A stretch of DNA of 64,000 nucleotides from Thermodesulfobacteriaceae bacterium (GCA_015494065.1 WGCA01000054.1:33527-97526); one strand, 5' to 3'; positions 25,158 to 33,288 are shown, counted from the stretch's first letter. Numbers and translations: made by a program. Notes: generated by a model not told the origin, from the letters alone.

Positions 25158-26210
25158 ATGAAATTAAAAGAAGTGGCCCAGACCATCGCCGGGCTTCTGC
25201 CCCGTCCCGTAACCTTTATGGAGGTGTGCGGGACACACACGGTAAACATCTTTCGTTTTGGCTTAAGAAGCCTTTTTCCCGCCGAGCTCAAGCTCGTCTC
25301 GGGCCCGGGCTGCCCCGTCTGTGTTACCCCTCCGGAAGAGATCGATTTTTTACTGGCCCTGGCCCGAGAGCCCGGGGTGATCATCGCTACTTTTGGAGAC
25401 CTGGTGCGGGTGCCAGGGTCAAAAGGTTCCCTCAAAGAGGCCCGGGCAGGAGGGGCCCAGGTGAAGATAGTCTATTCCCCCCTTGAGGCGGTGGAGCTGG
25501 CCAAGGCCCAGCCCCAGACCACGGTGGTCTTTGCCGCGGTGGGGTTTGAGACCACGGCCCCGGCGGTGGCGGTGGCGGTCCTTGAGGCCTACCGGGCCGG
25601 GTTGGAAAATCTATTTTTCGCAGTGAGTCACCGGACCATGCCGCAGGCCCTGCGGGCCCTTTTGACTTCGGGAAAAGTTGAGCTTGGCGGCTTTTTACTA
25701 CCGGGGCACGTGGCCACCATCACCGGGGCCTCCTATTTTAAGTTCATAGCCACGGAGTTTGGGCTGCCGGCGGTGGTCGCGGGTTTTACCGCCCCGCAGA
25801 TCATGAAAGGGCTTTATCTTCTGGCGCGCCAGGTGGCAGACGGGCGCCGGGAGGTGGAAATCGCCTATACCGAGGCGGTGACCTGGGAGGGCAACGTGAC
25901 TGGCCAGCAGCTGATGCGTAAGGTATTTACGCCCTGTGACGCGCATTGGCGCGGTCTGGGTCTTATCCCCAAAAGTGGCCTCAAATTGAAGGAAAAGTAC
26001 GCCGCCCTTGACGCGCGCAGGGCCTTTCCTTTGAAGCTTCCCCCGGCCAAAGAACCCTCCGGGTGTCGTTGTGGAGATATCCTCTGCGGCCGGGCTACCC
26101 CTCAAGACTGCCCCCTTTTTGGCAAGGCCTGCACGCCGGAACACCCGAAAGGTCCCTGTATGGTCTCAAGCGAAGGGACCTGTGCGGCTTGGTATGCCTT
26201 CGGTTTTTAA
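25158..26210 (+). CDS. hypD: Hydrogenase maturation factor HypD
   Basis: 350 residues. HypD is the iron-sulfur scaffold on which, with HypC, the Fe(CN)2CO group of [NiFe]-hydrogenases is built. Visible signatures are MEVCGTHTVNIFRFG, SGPGCPVCVTPPEEID, FAAVGFETTAPAVA and the C-terminal cysteine cluster CRCGDILCGRATPQDCPLFG with later cysteines for the 4Fe-4S cluster. Length is normal. No other hyp or hydrogenase genes are present here, so the operon is split in this genome. Its presence implies a [NiFe]-hydrogenase in the cell. Confidence 0.95.
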   Translation: MKLKEVAQTIAGLLPRPVTFMEVCGTHTVNIFRFGLRSLFPAELKLVSGPGCPVCVTPPEEIDFLLALAREPGVIIATFGDLVRVPGSKGSLKEARAGGAQVKIVYSPLEAVELAKAQPQTTVVFAAVGFETTAPAVAVAVLEAYRAGLENLFFAVSHRTMPQALRALLTSGKVELGGFLLPGHVATITGASYFKFIATEFGLPAVVAGFTAPQIMKGLYLLARQVADGRREVEIAYTEAVTWEGNVTGQQLMRKVFTPCDAHWRGLGLIPKSGLKLKEKYAALDARRAFPLKLPPAKEPSGCRCGDILCGRATPQDCPLFGKACTPEHPKGPCMVSSEGTCAAWYAFGF

Positions 26211-26211
26211 C

Positions 26212-26238
26212 GGAAAAGGCCCGCCGTAAGGCGGGCCT
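26212..26238 (-). terminator. Rho-independent terminator of the Hsp20 gene
   Basis: A nine-bp stem AGGCCCGCC with GGCGGGCCT and loop GTAA (26217-26238) is followed by TTTT when read on the minus strand. It starts right after the hypD stop and serves both convergent genes. Confidence 0.8.
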
Positions 26239-26252
26239 GGCGGGAGGTTTGC

Positions 26253-26693
26253 TTATTTTTCTATCTTGACGGGGATCTGTTTGCCGCGAGCTTCTGCCTT
26301 TTTGGGCAGGGTGATCTTAAGGACTCCGTTTTTGTACGTAGCTTCAACCTTTTCCGGGTCCACCTCAGCGGGCAGCTGAATGGACCTTACGAAGCTTCCG
26401 TAGCTACGTTCAATGCGGTAGAAATTTTCGCCCTTTTCCTCTCTTTCCTGTTTCTTTTCCCCGCGGATGGTAAGCGTATTGCCGCTGATGGTTATTTCTA
26501 GATCTTTGGGATCGATCCCGGGCACATCGGCCCGCACGATAACAGCGTCTTTGGTCTCAGATACGTCAAGGGCAGGTACCCATTCCGTCTCAAAAGGTTC
26601 AGGCAAAGTCTCCCGCCCGAAAAATTCGTTCCACAACCTGTCCATCTCCCGTTTTAAGTCCCGTAACGGACGCCAAGGTACGAGCTCAGCCAC
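26253..26693 (-). CDS. Small heat-shock protein, Hsp20/alpha-crystallin family
   Basis: 146 residues. The core alpha-crystallin domain has FETEWVPALDVSETKDAVIV, DLEITISGNTLTIRGEK and the C-terminal hallmarks ATYKNGVLKITLPK with the I-P-V tail motif. It is an ATP-independent holdase for unfolding proteins. There is no ATG near the 5' end. The GTG at 26693 was chosen because AAGGGGGTGA ends five bases before it; the GTG at 26702 would sit inside that site. The upstream AT-rich stretch up to 26760 shows no CIRCE. Confidence 0.92.
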   Translation of the reverse strand: MAELVPWRPLRDLKREMDRLWNEFFGRETLPEPFETEWVPALDVSETKDAVIVRADVPGIDPKDLEITISGNTLTIRGEKKQEREEKGENFYRIERSYGSFVRSIQLPAEVDPEKVEATYKNGVLKITLPKKAEARGKQIPVKIEK

Positions 26694-26762
26694 TTCTTTC
26701 ACCCCCTTTTATCTGGCTTCGTAAGAAACGTTAAGTCTGCTTTGGGGAAGGTCAAGGAAGGT

Positions 26763-27584
26763 TTATTTTTGGCGTCGGGGGTCTGTTACCTCCTGAATGG
26801 CTTCGCCAAGGAGGTTGAAGGCCAGCACTGTGATCAGGATGGCCAGTCCCGGGAAGACCGAAAGCCACCACGCCACCTCAAGGGTCTCTTTTCCTTCGGT
26901 AAGCATATTGCCCCAAGAAGGGATAGGGGGCTGTACCCCGAGGCCCAGAAAGGAAAGGGCTGATTCGATGAGGATGGCGTTGCCTATCCCAAGGGTGGCG
27001 GAGACCAGGATGGGGGGGAGGGCGTTGGGCAGGATGTGGCTGAAGATGATGCGAAACGTGCCTGCACCCAGGGCTTTCTCTGCCAGGACGAAGTCTCTTT
27101 CTTTAAGACTTAAGAATTCGGCCCGCACCAGCCTGGCTACCCCCATCCAGCTGGTAAGCCCGATTACGATCATGATGTTTATGATGGAGGGCTCAAGGTA
27201 AGCGATTACCGCCAGGATCAAAAAGATGGTGGGGAAACACAGCATGATGTCGATGGCCCGGGAGATGAGGCTGTCCACCACGCCTCCGTAATAGCCGGCA
27301 AGGGCCCCTAGGATGATCCCTAAGGCAAGGGAGATCCCCACCGCCAGAATGCCCACTTCCAGCGAGATACGGGCCCCGTAAATGAGACGAGAGAGCACGT
27401 CGCGGCCCAGGAGATCGGTGCCGCAGGGGTGGGCGAGACTCGGAGGGGCCAGCACTTCTTTTACGTTGATGGCAAAAGGGTCATAAGGACTTACCACTGG
27501 GGCCAGCACCGCCACCAGTAAAAGAAACACGACCACCGCGCTTCCCAAAGCGCCTAGCGGGTGTTTCACCAGGGCCTTAATCAT
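26763..27584 (-). CDS. Oligopeptide/dipeptide-type ABC transporter permease (OppC/DppC-like)
   Basis: 273 residues. An N-terminal OppC domain includes [24 protein letters not shown]. The binding-protein-dependent permease domain follows, with five to six transmembrane helices and the EAA loop ([29 protein letters not shown]). It imports peptides or nickel-like ligands with its partner. The start overlaps the OppB-like gene (ATGA). No binding protein or ATPase genes are adjacent, so the substrate cannot be inferred. Confidence 0.9.
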   Translation of the reverse strand: MIKALVKHPLGALGSAVVVFLLLVAVLAPVVSPYDPFAINVKEVLAPPSLAHPCGTDLLGRDVLSRLIYGARISLEVGILAVGISLALGIILGALAGYYGGVVDSLISRAIDIMLCFPTIFLILAVIAYLEPSIINIMIVIGLTSWMGVARLVRAEFLSLKERDFVLAEKALGAGTFRIIFSHILPNALPPILVSATLGIGNAILIESALSFLGLGVQPPIPSWGNMLTEGKETLEVAWWLSVFPGLAILITVLAFNLLGEAIQEVTDPRRQK

Positions 27585-28567
27585 GGCTTGGTCCCCAGCC
27601 TGATACGCGGGTCTGCCAGGGCGTAACAGATATCAGCCAGAAAATTGCCCACCAGGGTGAGGATGGAAACGATGACCAGGTTACCCATGATGACCGGGTA
27701 GTCCCGGGCCATGACCGCCTGCCACATCAATTGCCCTATCCCAGGAATACTGAAGATGGATTCAAAGATCACGCTTCCCCCCACCAGGCCCGGAATAGAC
27801 AACCCCAGGATGGTGATTACCGGAAGCAGGGCGTTTCTTAAGGCGTGTTTATAAATGACCACCCGCTCCGGCAGGCCCTTGGCCCGGGCGGTGGTGATAA
27901 ATTCCTGGCGCAGGACTTCGATCATGGTGGAGCGCATAAAGCGCGAAAGCCCCGCCAGCCCACCGAAGGCCGAAACAAAGATGGGCAGGACCAGGTGTTT
28001 GGCCCAGTCAAGGACCTTTTCCCAGACAGAAAGGCTTTCGTAGCCCATGAGGGAGTGGAGCCCGGAGATGGGCAAGATGGGCCACTTGATCCCCAAAAGG
28101 AGCATTAATAAGAGGGCCAGCCAGAAGCCAGGCATGGCGTAGCCGATGAAGACGAGCACGGTGGTTATCCGGTCAAAAAGGCTGCCGGCCCGAACAGCCG
28201 CCGCCACCCCCAGGGGGACGGCTACGAGAAAAATGATCAGCAAGGAGAGCACGTTGATGAGGAGGGTGACAGGGAGCCGTTCTTTTATTTTGTCCCAGAC
28301 CGGGCGCCGGTCCGGGGCAAAAGAACGGCCAAGATCAAGCCGGACCAGGCCCTTAACCCAGCGCAAATACTGGACGTAAAGGGGTTTATCAAGCCCGTAC
28401 TGGGCCCGCAACCTCTCCCGCATCTCCGGGGTAAATTTGGGGTTAAAATCCGCCATGGGGCTTATGGGTTCGCCCGGGGCCAGGTGGATGATAACGAAGG
28501 AGATAAGGGTGATGCCCCAAAAGGTAAGGAACATCTCTAAGAGGCGTTTGGCCAGCCACTTTTTCAC
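27581..28567 (-). CDS. Oligopeptide/dipeptide-type ABC transporter permease (OppB/DppB-like)
   Basis: 328 residues. The N-terminal helix and OppB region ([28 protein letters not shown]) are followed by a permease domain with the EAA loop ([27 protein letters not shown]). The start is GTG, overlapping the tsaB stop as GTGA, with AGGAG seven bases upstream. It forms a heterodimer with the OppC-like product downstream. Confidence 0.9.
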   Translation of the reverse strand: MKKWLAKRLLEMFLTFWGITLISFVIIHLAPGEPISPMADFNPKFTPEMRERLRAQYGLDKPLYVQYLRWVKGLVRLDLGRSFAPDRRPVWDKIKERLPVTLLINVLSLLIIFLVAVPLGVAAAVRAGSLFDRITTVLVFIGYAMPGFWLALLLMLLLGIKWPILPISGLHSLMGYESLSVWEKVLDWAKHLVLPIFVSAFGGLAGLSRFMRSTMIEVLRQEFITTARAKGLPERVVIYKHALRNALLPVITILGLSIPGLVGGSVIFESIFSIPGIGQLMWQAVMARDYPVIMGNLVIVSILTLVGNFLADICYALADPRIRLGTKP

Positions 28568-29262
28568 GCCGGGACTCCTTTTTTGAGTTCCGCCTCTGAT
28601 GGGCGCAAATAAAGTGGCAGTAGTCTTAAAGGGTCGTCAAATTCTTCAGCCAGCAGCCTTTCCCGGGCCAGGATGCCCACCGCGGCGGCCCGCGGGTGAG
28701 CCAGGTGCGGGGGAAGGGTGATGAGATTTTCCCCCAGCTTTTCTTTGAAAAGGGTCTCAAAGGCCTTAAGGCCGTCGCCCAGAAAGACCGTGGGGCCCTT
28801 AAGCCAGGGCAGGAGTTTTTCAGGGGCAAGGAGACTGGGAGGCATGATTTCTTTAAGTCCGCCGTTCTCCCTCCGGTAGAGGGCCACGTAGAGCTGGTTT
28901 CTGCGCGCATCAAGGGCCGGACAGATGAGGTGGGGGGTAGGATAAGCGTTCAGGGCCAGGGCCTTTAAGGTCTCAACCCCAATCAGGGGAAGCCCCGTGG
29001 CGAAATGAAGCCCCTTGGCGGTGGCCAGCCCAATGCGCAAGCCGGTAAAACTGCCAGGGCCGATGCTTACCGCAACCGCCGCCAGATCCGCGAGTTTAAG
29101 ACCAAGCTGGGTGAGCAGGTAGTGACAGGCCTTAAGGAGCCTCCGGGAGTAAGTTTCCCGGGAAGAAAGGGTAATTTCCCCTAAAACTTCTTCTCCTACT
29201 ACGGCCACCCCTCCGCAGGGAGAGGCCGTCTCTAGGGCCAGAACCGGTTTTGAGTCATGCAT
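28564..29262 (-). CDS. tsaB: tRNA threonylcarbamoyladenosine biosynthesis protein TsaB
   Basis: 232 residues. ASKHA-fold protein that works with TsaD and TsaE to make t6A at position 37 of ANN-reading tRNAs. Signatures are [52 protein letters not shown] and [17 protein letters not shown]. TsaB-type rather than TsaD: no metal-binding HxxxH motif. It heads a unit with two peptide permeases, an unusual pairing. A REP-like hairpin lies 19 bases upstream of the ATG. Confidence 0.92.
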   Translation of the reverse strand: MHDSKPVLALETASPCGGVAVVGEEVLGEITLSSRETYSRRLLKACHYLLTQLGLKLADLAAVAVSIGPGSFTGLRIGLATAKGLHFATGLPLIGVETLKALALNAYPTPHLICPALDARRNQLYVALYRRENGGLKEIMPPSLLAPEKLLPWLKGPTVFLGDGLKAFETLFKEKLGENLITLPPHLAHPRAAAVGILARERLLAEEFDDPLRLLPLYLRPSEAELKKGVPA

Positions 29263-29280
29263 ATTTAGCCCGCTTGTCCC

Positions 29281-29322
29281 GGGATCTGTTCTTTTTTCGT
29301 CTGAAAAACAGGAACGGATCTT
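29281..29322. repeat. REP-like hairpin upstream of tsaB
   Basis: Imperfect inverted repeat: GGGATCTGTTC plus a T-run, a short loop (CGTCT), then an A-run and GGAACGGATC. It has the same layout as 38974-39013. It lies in the about 230-base region between divergent tsaB and the Crp/Fnr gene. I see no other feature there apart from the ribosome site of the latter. Confidence 0.8.
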
Positions 29323-29492
29323 TTTATTAAGCCATTTTAAAGGGCTATCTTAGGCGCCCTGCCGGGTTTTGCAAGCGCTGATTTTCTAGGCATCTTCCCG
29401 AAGCCGGACTTTGATATCGCAAAAGGGTAAGGTAAAAGTTGATTATGGAAGAGATTTGTGTTCGAAACAGAGTCGGTCGCTAGGAGGTCTCT

Positions 29493-30179
29493 TTGAACAG
29501 TCTAAATAAAGAGGACTTTTTGGCCCAAACTTTTTTGTTCCAGGGGCTGGCTCCGTTTTATCTCAAAAAATTGGCCGCCATTTCTTATCCTAAACGTTAC
29601 CGCAAAGGAGAAATCATCTTTCAGGAAGGGGAAAAGGCCTTAGGTTTTTATCTGGTCTATGAGGGGCGGGTCAAGGTCTTCAAAGAATCGCCGAGTGGCA
29701 GAGAACAGATCCTTCATCTCTTAGGGCCAGGGGAACCTTTCGGGGAGGTGGCGGTTTTTTCTGGGCGTGACTACCCTGCCAACGCTGCGGCGCTGACAGA
29801 GTCCCTCCTCCTTTACCTTCCTCGCCAAGACTTTACCGCTCTTATCAAAGAGGAGCCGGCTCTGGCCCTCAACATGCTGGCCGTCTTATCAAAACGTCTG
29901 AGACAATTTGTCTCTCTGGTGGAGGCTCTGTCTCTTAAAGAGGTTTCGGAAAGACTGGCGTCCTATCTCCTTTACCGCAGCGAAAAGGAAGGCCCTCACT
30001 TTGACCTGGGGATGAATAAGGGGGAGCTTGCCAGTTTTCTCGGTACCTCTCCGGAAACCATCTCCCGGGTTTTTGGAAAGTTCGCCAAAATGGGCCTGGT
30101 AGAAACCAAGGGGCGCGAGATAAAAGTCCTTAACCGGGAAGGCCTTTCCGAAATCGCCGCCGGCCTACGTCCCTTTTAA
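29493..30179 (+). CDS. Crp/Fnr family transcriptional regulator
   Basis: 228 residues. The cyclic-nucleotide-binding-type beta-barrel (about 15-125; KGEIIFQEGEKALGFYLVYEG, LGPGEPFGEVAVFSGRDYPA) is followed by a dimerisation helix. The winged HTH (about 150-215) has MNKGELASFLGTSPETISRVF. No FNR-type N-terminal cysteine cluster is seen, so the signal may be haem, NO or a small ligand, not a 4Fe-4S cluster. The start is TTG with TAGGAGG five bases upstream. An FNR-like palindrome (33204-33217) 3 kb away is a candidate target. The stop is followed at once by the transposase unit. Confidence 0.88.
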   Translation: MNSLNKEDFLAQTFLFQGLAPFYLKKLAAISYPKRYRKGEIIFQEGEKALGFYLVYEGRVKVFKESPSGREQILHLLGPGEPFGEVAVFSGRDYPANAAALTESLLLYLPRQDFTALIKEEPALALNMLAVLSKRLRQFVSLVEALSLKEVSERLASYLLYRSEKEGPHFDLGMNKGELASFLGTSPETISRVFGKFAKMGLVETKGREIKVLNREGLSEIAAGLRPF

Positions 30180-30183
30180 AATA

Positions 30184-30406
30184 GGGATCCGTTCCTAATT
30201 TTTTTACCTAGAACGCCAAACTCTAGCCCAATTTCCCCCGAAACACGTATTTTTTCTTCAAAAATTCTCGCGATGAAAAAAGGGATCCGTTCCCATTTTA
30301 AAGCCATAAATTTTAGCCCAGTTTGACGGGAAAACTCTACTTTTTGTTTTTTCAGTTCGAGGAAATATTCACCGATTAAAAGAAAAAGGGATCCGTTCCT
30401 AATTTT
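30184..30406. repeat. Three tandem-spaced GGGATCCGTTCC repeats upstream of the transposase
   Basis: Copies start at 30184, 30282 and 30388, that is 98 and 106 bases apart. Each is followed by YAATTT-like T-rich sequence. The first two spacers are diverged copies of each other; both contain TAGCCCA, then TTT, later a GAAA and long T-run, ending in an A-run just before the next repeat. This fills the 227 bases between the Crp/Fnr and transposase genes. Confidence 0.85.
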
Positions 30407-31048
30407 ATGCCTGGCCGTCCGCGTCTTATAGCCCCTAATTTTCCTCACCACGTGGTAGCTAGATCAAACCGCGGGGTGACGATCTTTCACAATAACGAGG
30501 ATTTTCTCCGTTTTTTAGCTATAATGGCCGCTCTTAAAAAACGTCGCGAATTAAAATTGTGGGCGTTTTGTCTCATGTCTAACCATGTCCACTTGCTGAT
30601 CGTTCCCGAAAATCGCGAAGATATGATCAAGTATATGCAGGGGCTTTTGGTAACTTATACGCAATTTTATAACCACAAATATCAAACCGAAGGCCAACTC
30701 TGGAAAGCGAAATATTTTTCTTCTGTCGTTGATCAGGAAAGATATTTGTGGCAGGTGTTACGCTATATTGAACGGAATCCTGTCCGTGCCGGTTTAGTAA
30801 AATATCCAGAAGAATATCCCTACTCCTCTGCTTCCAAAAATGGGATCCGTTCCCAATTTTTAGACTCTCTTCCTTTTACTCCAGAACAATTAGAGATCTA
30901 TAAACAATGGCGCACCATCCCAGAACCGCCGGAATTGTTAGCTTTTCTAAGGGAATCGGCTAAAAAGAATTGGCCTGTTGGAGACCGAACGTTTTGCCAA
31001 AATTTGGGATATATCAGAAAGCGCCCAGGGAGACCCAAGAAAAAATAG
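30407..31048 (+). CDS. REP-associated tyrosine transposase (RAYT), IS200-like Y1 family
   Basis: 213 residues, intact. The HUH motif is SNHVHLL (His60 and His62). Candidate catalytic tyrosines lie in TYTQFYN (Tyr84/Tyr88). The family pattern continues with GQLWKAKYFS and RYIERNPVRAGLVKYPEEYP. These enzymes nick single-stranded REP hairpins and are thought to spread them round the chromosome. The ATG follows the third repeat directly. One repeat copy (30842) is inside the coding sequence and encodes NGIRSQF. The stop TAG (31046-31048) runs into the last repeat. AT-rich compared with neighbours, which suggests foreign origin. Confidence 0.92.
   Translation: MPGRPRLIAPNFPHHVVARSNRGVTIFHNNEDFLRFLAIMAALKKRRELKLWAFCLMSNHVHLLIVPENREDMIKYMQGLLVTYTQFYNHKYQTEGQLWKAKYFSSVVDQERYLWQVLRYIERNPVRAGLVKYPEEYPYSSASKNGIRSQFLDSLPFTPEQLEIYKQWRTIPEPPELLAFLRESAKKNWPVGDRTFCQNLGYIRKRPGRPKKK
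30842..30864. repeat. GGGATCCGTTCC repeat inside the transposase gene
   Basis: GGGATCCGTTCCC followed by AATTTTTAGA, the same extended consensus as the flanking copies, but read in frame as coding sequence. Confidence 0.85.
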
Positions 31049-31066
31049 GGATCCGTTCCTAATTTT
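31048..31066. repeat. GGGATCCGTTCC repeat, right end of the transposase unit
   Basis: GGGATCCGTTCC followed by TAATTTT, identical to the left-end copy at 30184 over 19 bases. It provides the TAG stop codon of the convergent gene (bases 31059-31061). Confidence 0.9.
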
Positions 31067-31673
31067 CCAGGGCGGTGAAGATTCTTTTGCCGGTGGCGGT
31101 CTTTATTTCGGCCTGGGAGATAGGGTGGCCGGCTTCTTTACGGGTCAAGAGTATCGCGTCGCTTAATACCCGGGCTTCCAAAGAACCTTTGCCTTCCAAG
31201 ACTTCGATGACCGCTTCCCGCATATCAGAAGGGACGTTTATCTTCTGCAGGAAGGGGGATACTTCCTGGGGCTCGAGTTCGCAGAGCAAAGAGGCCGCCA
31301 GGACCAGGGGGAGTTTAGCCCCTTCTTCAAGGGCGATCTGTTCCGCGTATTTAAGCCGGGTCTTCAGGGTTTTGATGATGTCTTCGCGTTCTTTAAAAAG
31401 GGCGATTATCTCCGCTTCGATACGGTCCTTGAAGACGGCCTGCTGTTTTTCCCTGAGTTCGGGAGGAAGCGCCCCCAGGCACTGTTCCGCATACGGACAA
31501 TAGGCGGCGCAGCCGAAGTCGAGGCGAGGGTTGGGAAGCCTCTGACCACAGCCCGGGCAGGGACGGGAGGTGTCGTCCTTAAAGAATTCAACGGTTTCCC
31601 CGCAGTGCGGGCACTTCACCTCGAAGATGGCGTCTTCTTTCCAATAACGGGTATCCTGTCCGGGACATTTCAT
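31059..31673 (-). CDS. Zinc-ribbon, HD-phosphohydrolase-like protein with lost HD motif
   Basis: 204 residues. The N-terminal half is cysteine-rich: MKCPGQDTRYW, then CPHC and CPGC pairs and FGCAAYCPYAEQC. It is known to me from Desulfobacterota proteins annotated as phosphohydrolases. In those, the C-terminal half is an HD domain with an LHD motif. Here the equivalent position reads SLLCELE (Cys131-Glu132), so the metal-binding His-Asp pair is gone and catalysis is unlikely. The last codons run into the right repeat of the transposase unit. It is the third gene of a trio with a sirohaem-ferredoxin protein and a ferredoxin (four-base overlap with the former). Confidence 0.7.
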   Translation of the reverse strand: MKCPGQDTRYWKEDAIFEVKCPHCGETVEFFKDDTSRPCPGCGQRLPNPRLDFGCAAYCPYAEQCLGALPPELREKQQAVFKDRIEAEIIALFKEREDIIKTLKTRLKYAEQIALEEGAKLPLVLAASLLCELEPQEVSPFLQKINVPSDMREAVIEVLEGKGSLEARVLSDAILLTRKEAGHPISQAEIKTATGKRIFTALEN

Positions 31674-32464
31674 TTTTTCAGCTCCTCAAAGGCCTTTTCC
31701 CAGCCCAGGCGTTCAAAGAGCGCCCCGAGCCGTTCGCCTTGCTGGTTGTGCTTTTGGTAAAAGGATACCACTTTTTTTAACAAGGCTAAAACTTCCCCTT
31801 CCGAGGCCAGCGGCAATATTTCTTGGGCCAGGCGGGGGTGGCGGCCCAGTTTGCCACCAAGGAGCACCCGGTAACCCCTTTTAAGCTCTAAAAGGGCCCC
31901 TTCCGGGCAAACCTTAATACACGCCCCGCAACCTACGCATTTATCTTCGTCAAGGACAGGTCCGCTTTCAGAAAGGACAAGGGCCCCTTCTTCGCATACC
32001 TGTTCGCACTCCCCGCAAAAGACGCATTTTTCTGGCTCAAGGCCGAGCTTGACCCGCCCGATGAGGGCCACGTCTTTGATTTGGACCTGAGAGCAGGCGT
32101 TAGGACACTCCGAAAGCGCTACCCGAAACTGATGGTGGTGTTTTAAGGGTCCCTTTACTTTTTGTCGCAAAAATTCTGTAACCCGGGCTTCTTTCAAAAG
32201 TTCTTCGATCTTGGTAAGCATCTCAAGAGAGGAGGTCACGGCGTTGTGACAACCGGTGGCCCCAAAACATCCTTCTACACTGAAACCCTCCTCAACCTGG
32301 GCCTCTTTTTCCCGCAAGGCCTTTTTGGCCAGAAGGAGTTCCTCCTTGGTGACCACGTTTTTGCCCCGCTCTCTTACAAAGGCTTCCACCCGTTTTTTGA
32401 CCCTTCCCCTCACAAAGAAAGGGATCCTTTTTAAGAGGGCTTCCGCTTCCTTTTCCCAGCGCAT
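31670..32464 (-). CDS. Sirohaem-type reductase-like protein with two 4Fe-4S ferredoxin clusters
   Basis: 264 residues. Sirohaem/4Fe-4S ligands are visible as Cys66-x5-Cys72 and Cys120-x3-Cys124 (SVEGCFGATGC, SECPNACSQ). Two ferredoxin motifs follow at Cys147/150/153/157 and Cys176/179/182/186, inserted in the second sirohaem domain. The C-terminus (LLGGKLGRHPRLAQEI) is as in dissimilatory-type reductases. It resembles the small AsrC/DsrAB-related proteins of anaerobes that reduce sulfite or nitrite, or detoxify NO-related species. The substrate is not decided. Cotranscribed with the ferredoxin upstream and the zinc protein downstream. Confidence 0.85.
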   Translation of the reverse strand: MRWEKEAEALLKRIPFFVRGRVKKRVEAFVRERGKNVVTKEELLLAKKALREKEAQVEEGFSVEGCFGATGCHNAVTSSLEMLTKIEELLKEARVTEFLRQKVKGPLKHHHQFRVALSECPNACSQVQIKDVALIGRVKLGLEPEKCVFCGECEQVCEEGALVLSESGPVLDEDKCVGCGACIKVCPEGALLELKRGYRVLLGGKLGRHPRLAQEILPLASEGEVLALLKKVVSFYQKHNQQGERLGALFERLGWEKAFEELKK

Positions 32465-32466
32465 AA

Positions 32467-33150
32467 CTACCAGTTCTCCTCGTTTACGATTTCTCCTGCA
32501 GGCGAAACTACTATCACTTTAAAAGGAATCTTTTGGTCCGCGGCCTCAAGGGCCTTTTTTACGAGTACGGGTAGACCACGGCAGCAGGGTACTTCCATGA
32601 TGGCTACGGTTAAGGCTTTTACGGGGTTAGCGGCAAAAATTTCCTTAAACTTTTGGAAATAGGCCTCCGGGTCGTCAAACTTGGGGCAGCCGATAAGGAG
32701 ATTCTTTCCGGTCAAGAGTTTTTGGTGAAAATCCGGATAGGAAAAACCCACGCAGTCGGCAGCGATCATGAGGGGGCGCTCTTTAAGAAAGGGGGCCTGT
32801 GGGGGCACCAGCCTTATCTGGATCGGCCAGTGAGAAAGGGTACCTTTATGCTTAGAGGGACCGAAAAACTTGGCCTGGGTGCTGGGGCAGGTCTTGGCTT
32901 TTTGCTGGGCCAGGAACGCTTCTACCATCTTTTCATCAAAAGGGGCTGCTTCCCGCTCGATGAGTTTGATGGCCCCTCTGGGACAATGGCCCAGGCAGGC
33001 CCCCAGGCCGTCGCAAAGGGGTTCGGCAATCAGGCGGGCCTTGCCGTTGATAATCTGGATGGCCCCTTCGGCACAGGCCGGGACACATTGACCACAGCCG
33101 TCACAAAGCTCTTCGTCGATTTCCACGATACGGCGCAAAATCTTGGCCAT
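32467..33150 (-). CDS. 4Fe-4S ferredoxin-type protein with extra C-terminal domain
   Basis: 227 residues. Ferredoxin motifs lie near the N-terminus: CDGCGQCVPAC, then an altered second motif CDGLGACLGHC with five residues between the first two cysteines. About 120 further residues contain ADCVGFSYPDFH, LLIGCPKFDDPEAYFQKF and MEVPCCRGL. This layout is common in Desulfobacterota next to Crp/Fnr regulators and hybrid-cluster protein genes. It probably passes electrons to its sirohaem neighbour. AGGAGC lies six bases before the ATG. The upstream region carries an FNR-like palindrome. Confidence 0.85.
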   Translation of the reverse strand: MAKILRRIVEIDEELCDGCGQCVPACAEGAIQIINGKARLIAEPLCDGLGACLGHCPRGAIKLIEREAAPFDEKMVEAFLAQQKAKTCPSTQAKFFGPSKHKGTLSHWPIQIRLVPPQAPFLKERPLMIAADCVGFSYPDFHQKLLTGKNLLIGCPKFDDPEAYFQKFKEIFAANPVKALTVAIMEVPCCRGLPVLVKKALEAADQKIPFKVIVVSPAGEIVNEENW

Positions 33151-33203
33151 TTTTATGCTCCTGCCTTTTTGGCTTAAACATATTGATTTTTCACCCTTTT
33201 TCT

Positions 33204-33217
33204 TTGATCTGTATCAA
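33204..33217. promoter_or_regulatory. FNR-like operator TTGAT-CTGT-ATCAA
   Basis: A perfect palindrome with a four-base spacer that matches the FNR consensus TTGATNNNNATCAA. It lies between the divergent ferredoxin gene (ATG 54 bases away) and chemoreceptor gene (72 bases away), so it could govern either or both. The Crp/Fnr gene at 29493 is the nearest candidate regulator. Confidence 0.75.
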
Positions 33218-33288
33218 GTTCAGCACCTTTTAAGAAAAAATTTTTTCCTGACGAAATGATTTAAAAAATTCGGAGGAGGGAGTGTTAC

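Larger units (their letters stand above)
30181..31066 (+). mobile_element. REP/RAYT unit: Y1 transposase with flanking GGGATCCGTTCC repeats
   Basis: An about 886-base segment starts and ends with the same sequence, ATAGGGATCCGTTCC then TAATTTT (30181 onwards, and 31045 onwards). Inside are two more copies before the gene (30282 and 30388), one within the gene (30842), and an intact IS200-like transposase. The outer copies are direct repeats. The unit abuts the stop codon of the Crp/Fnr gene on the left and supplies the stop codon of the gene at 31059 on the right. It fits a REP-associated tyrosine transposase with its cognate repeats. Confidence 0.8.

Noticed and set aside
29411..29424. Second FNR-like site upstream of the Crp/Fnr gene (TTGATATCGCAA)
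   Set aside because: Only one half-site matches; the spacing and second half do not fit the consensus.
30176..30451. 91-codon minus-strand reading frame across the repeats (contains RNGSLF three times)
   Set aside because: It is the translation of the repeat block itself and runs over the transposase start; no ribosome site or homology seen.
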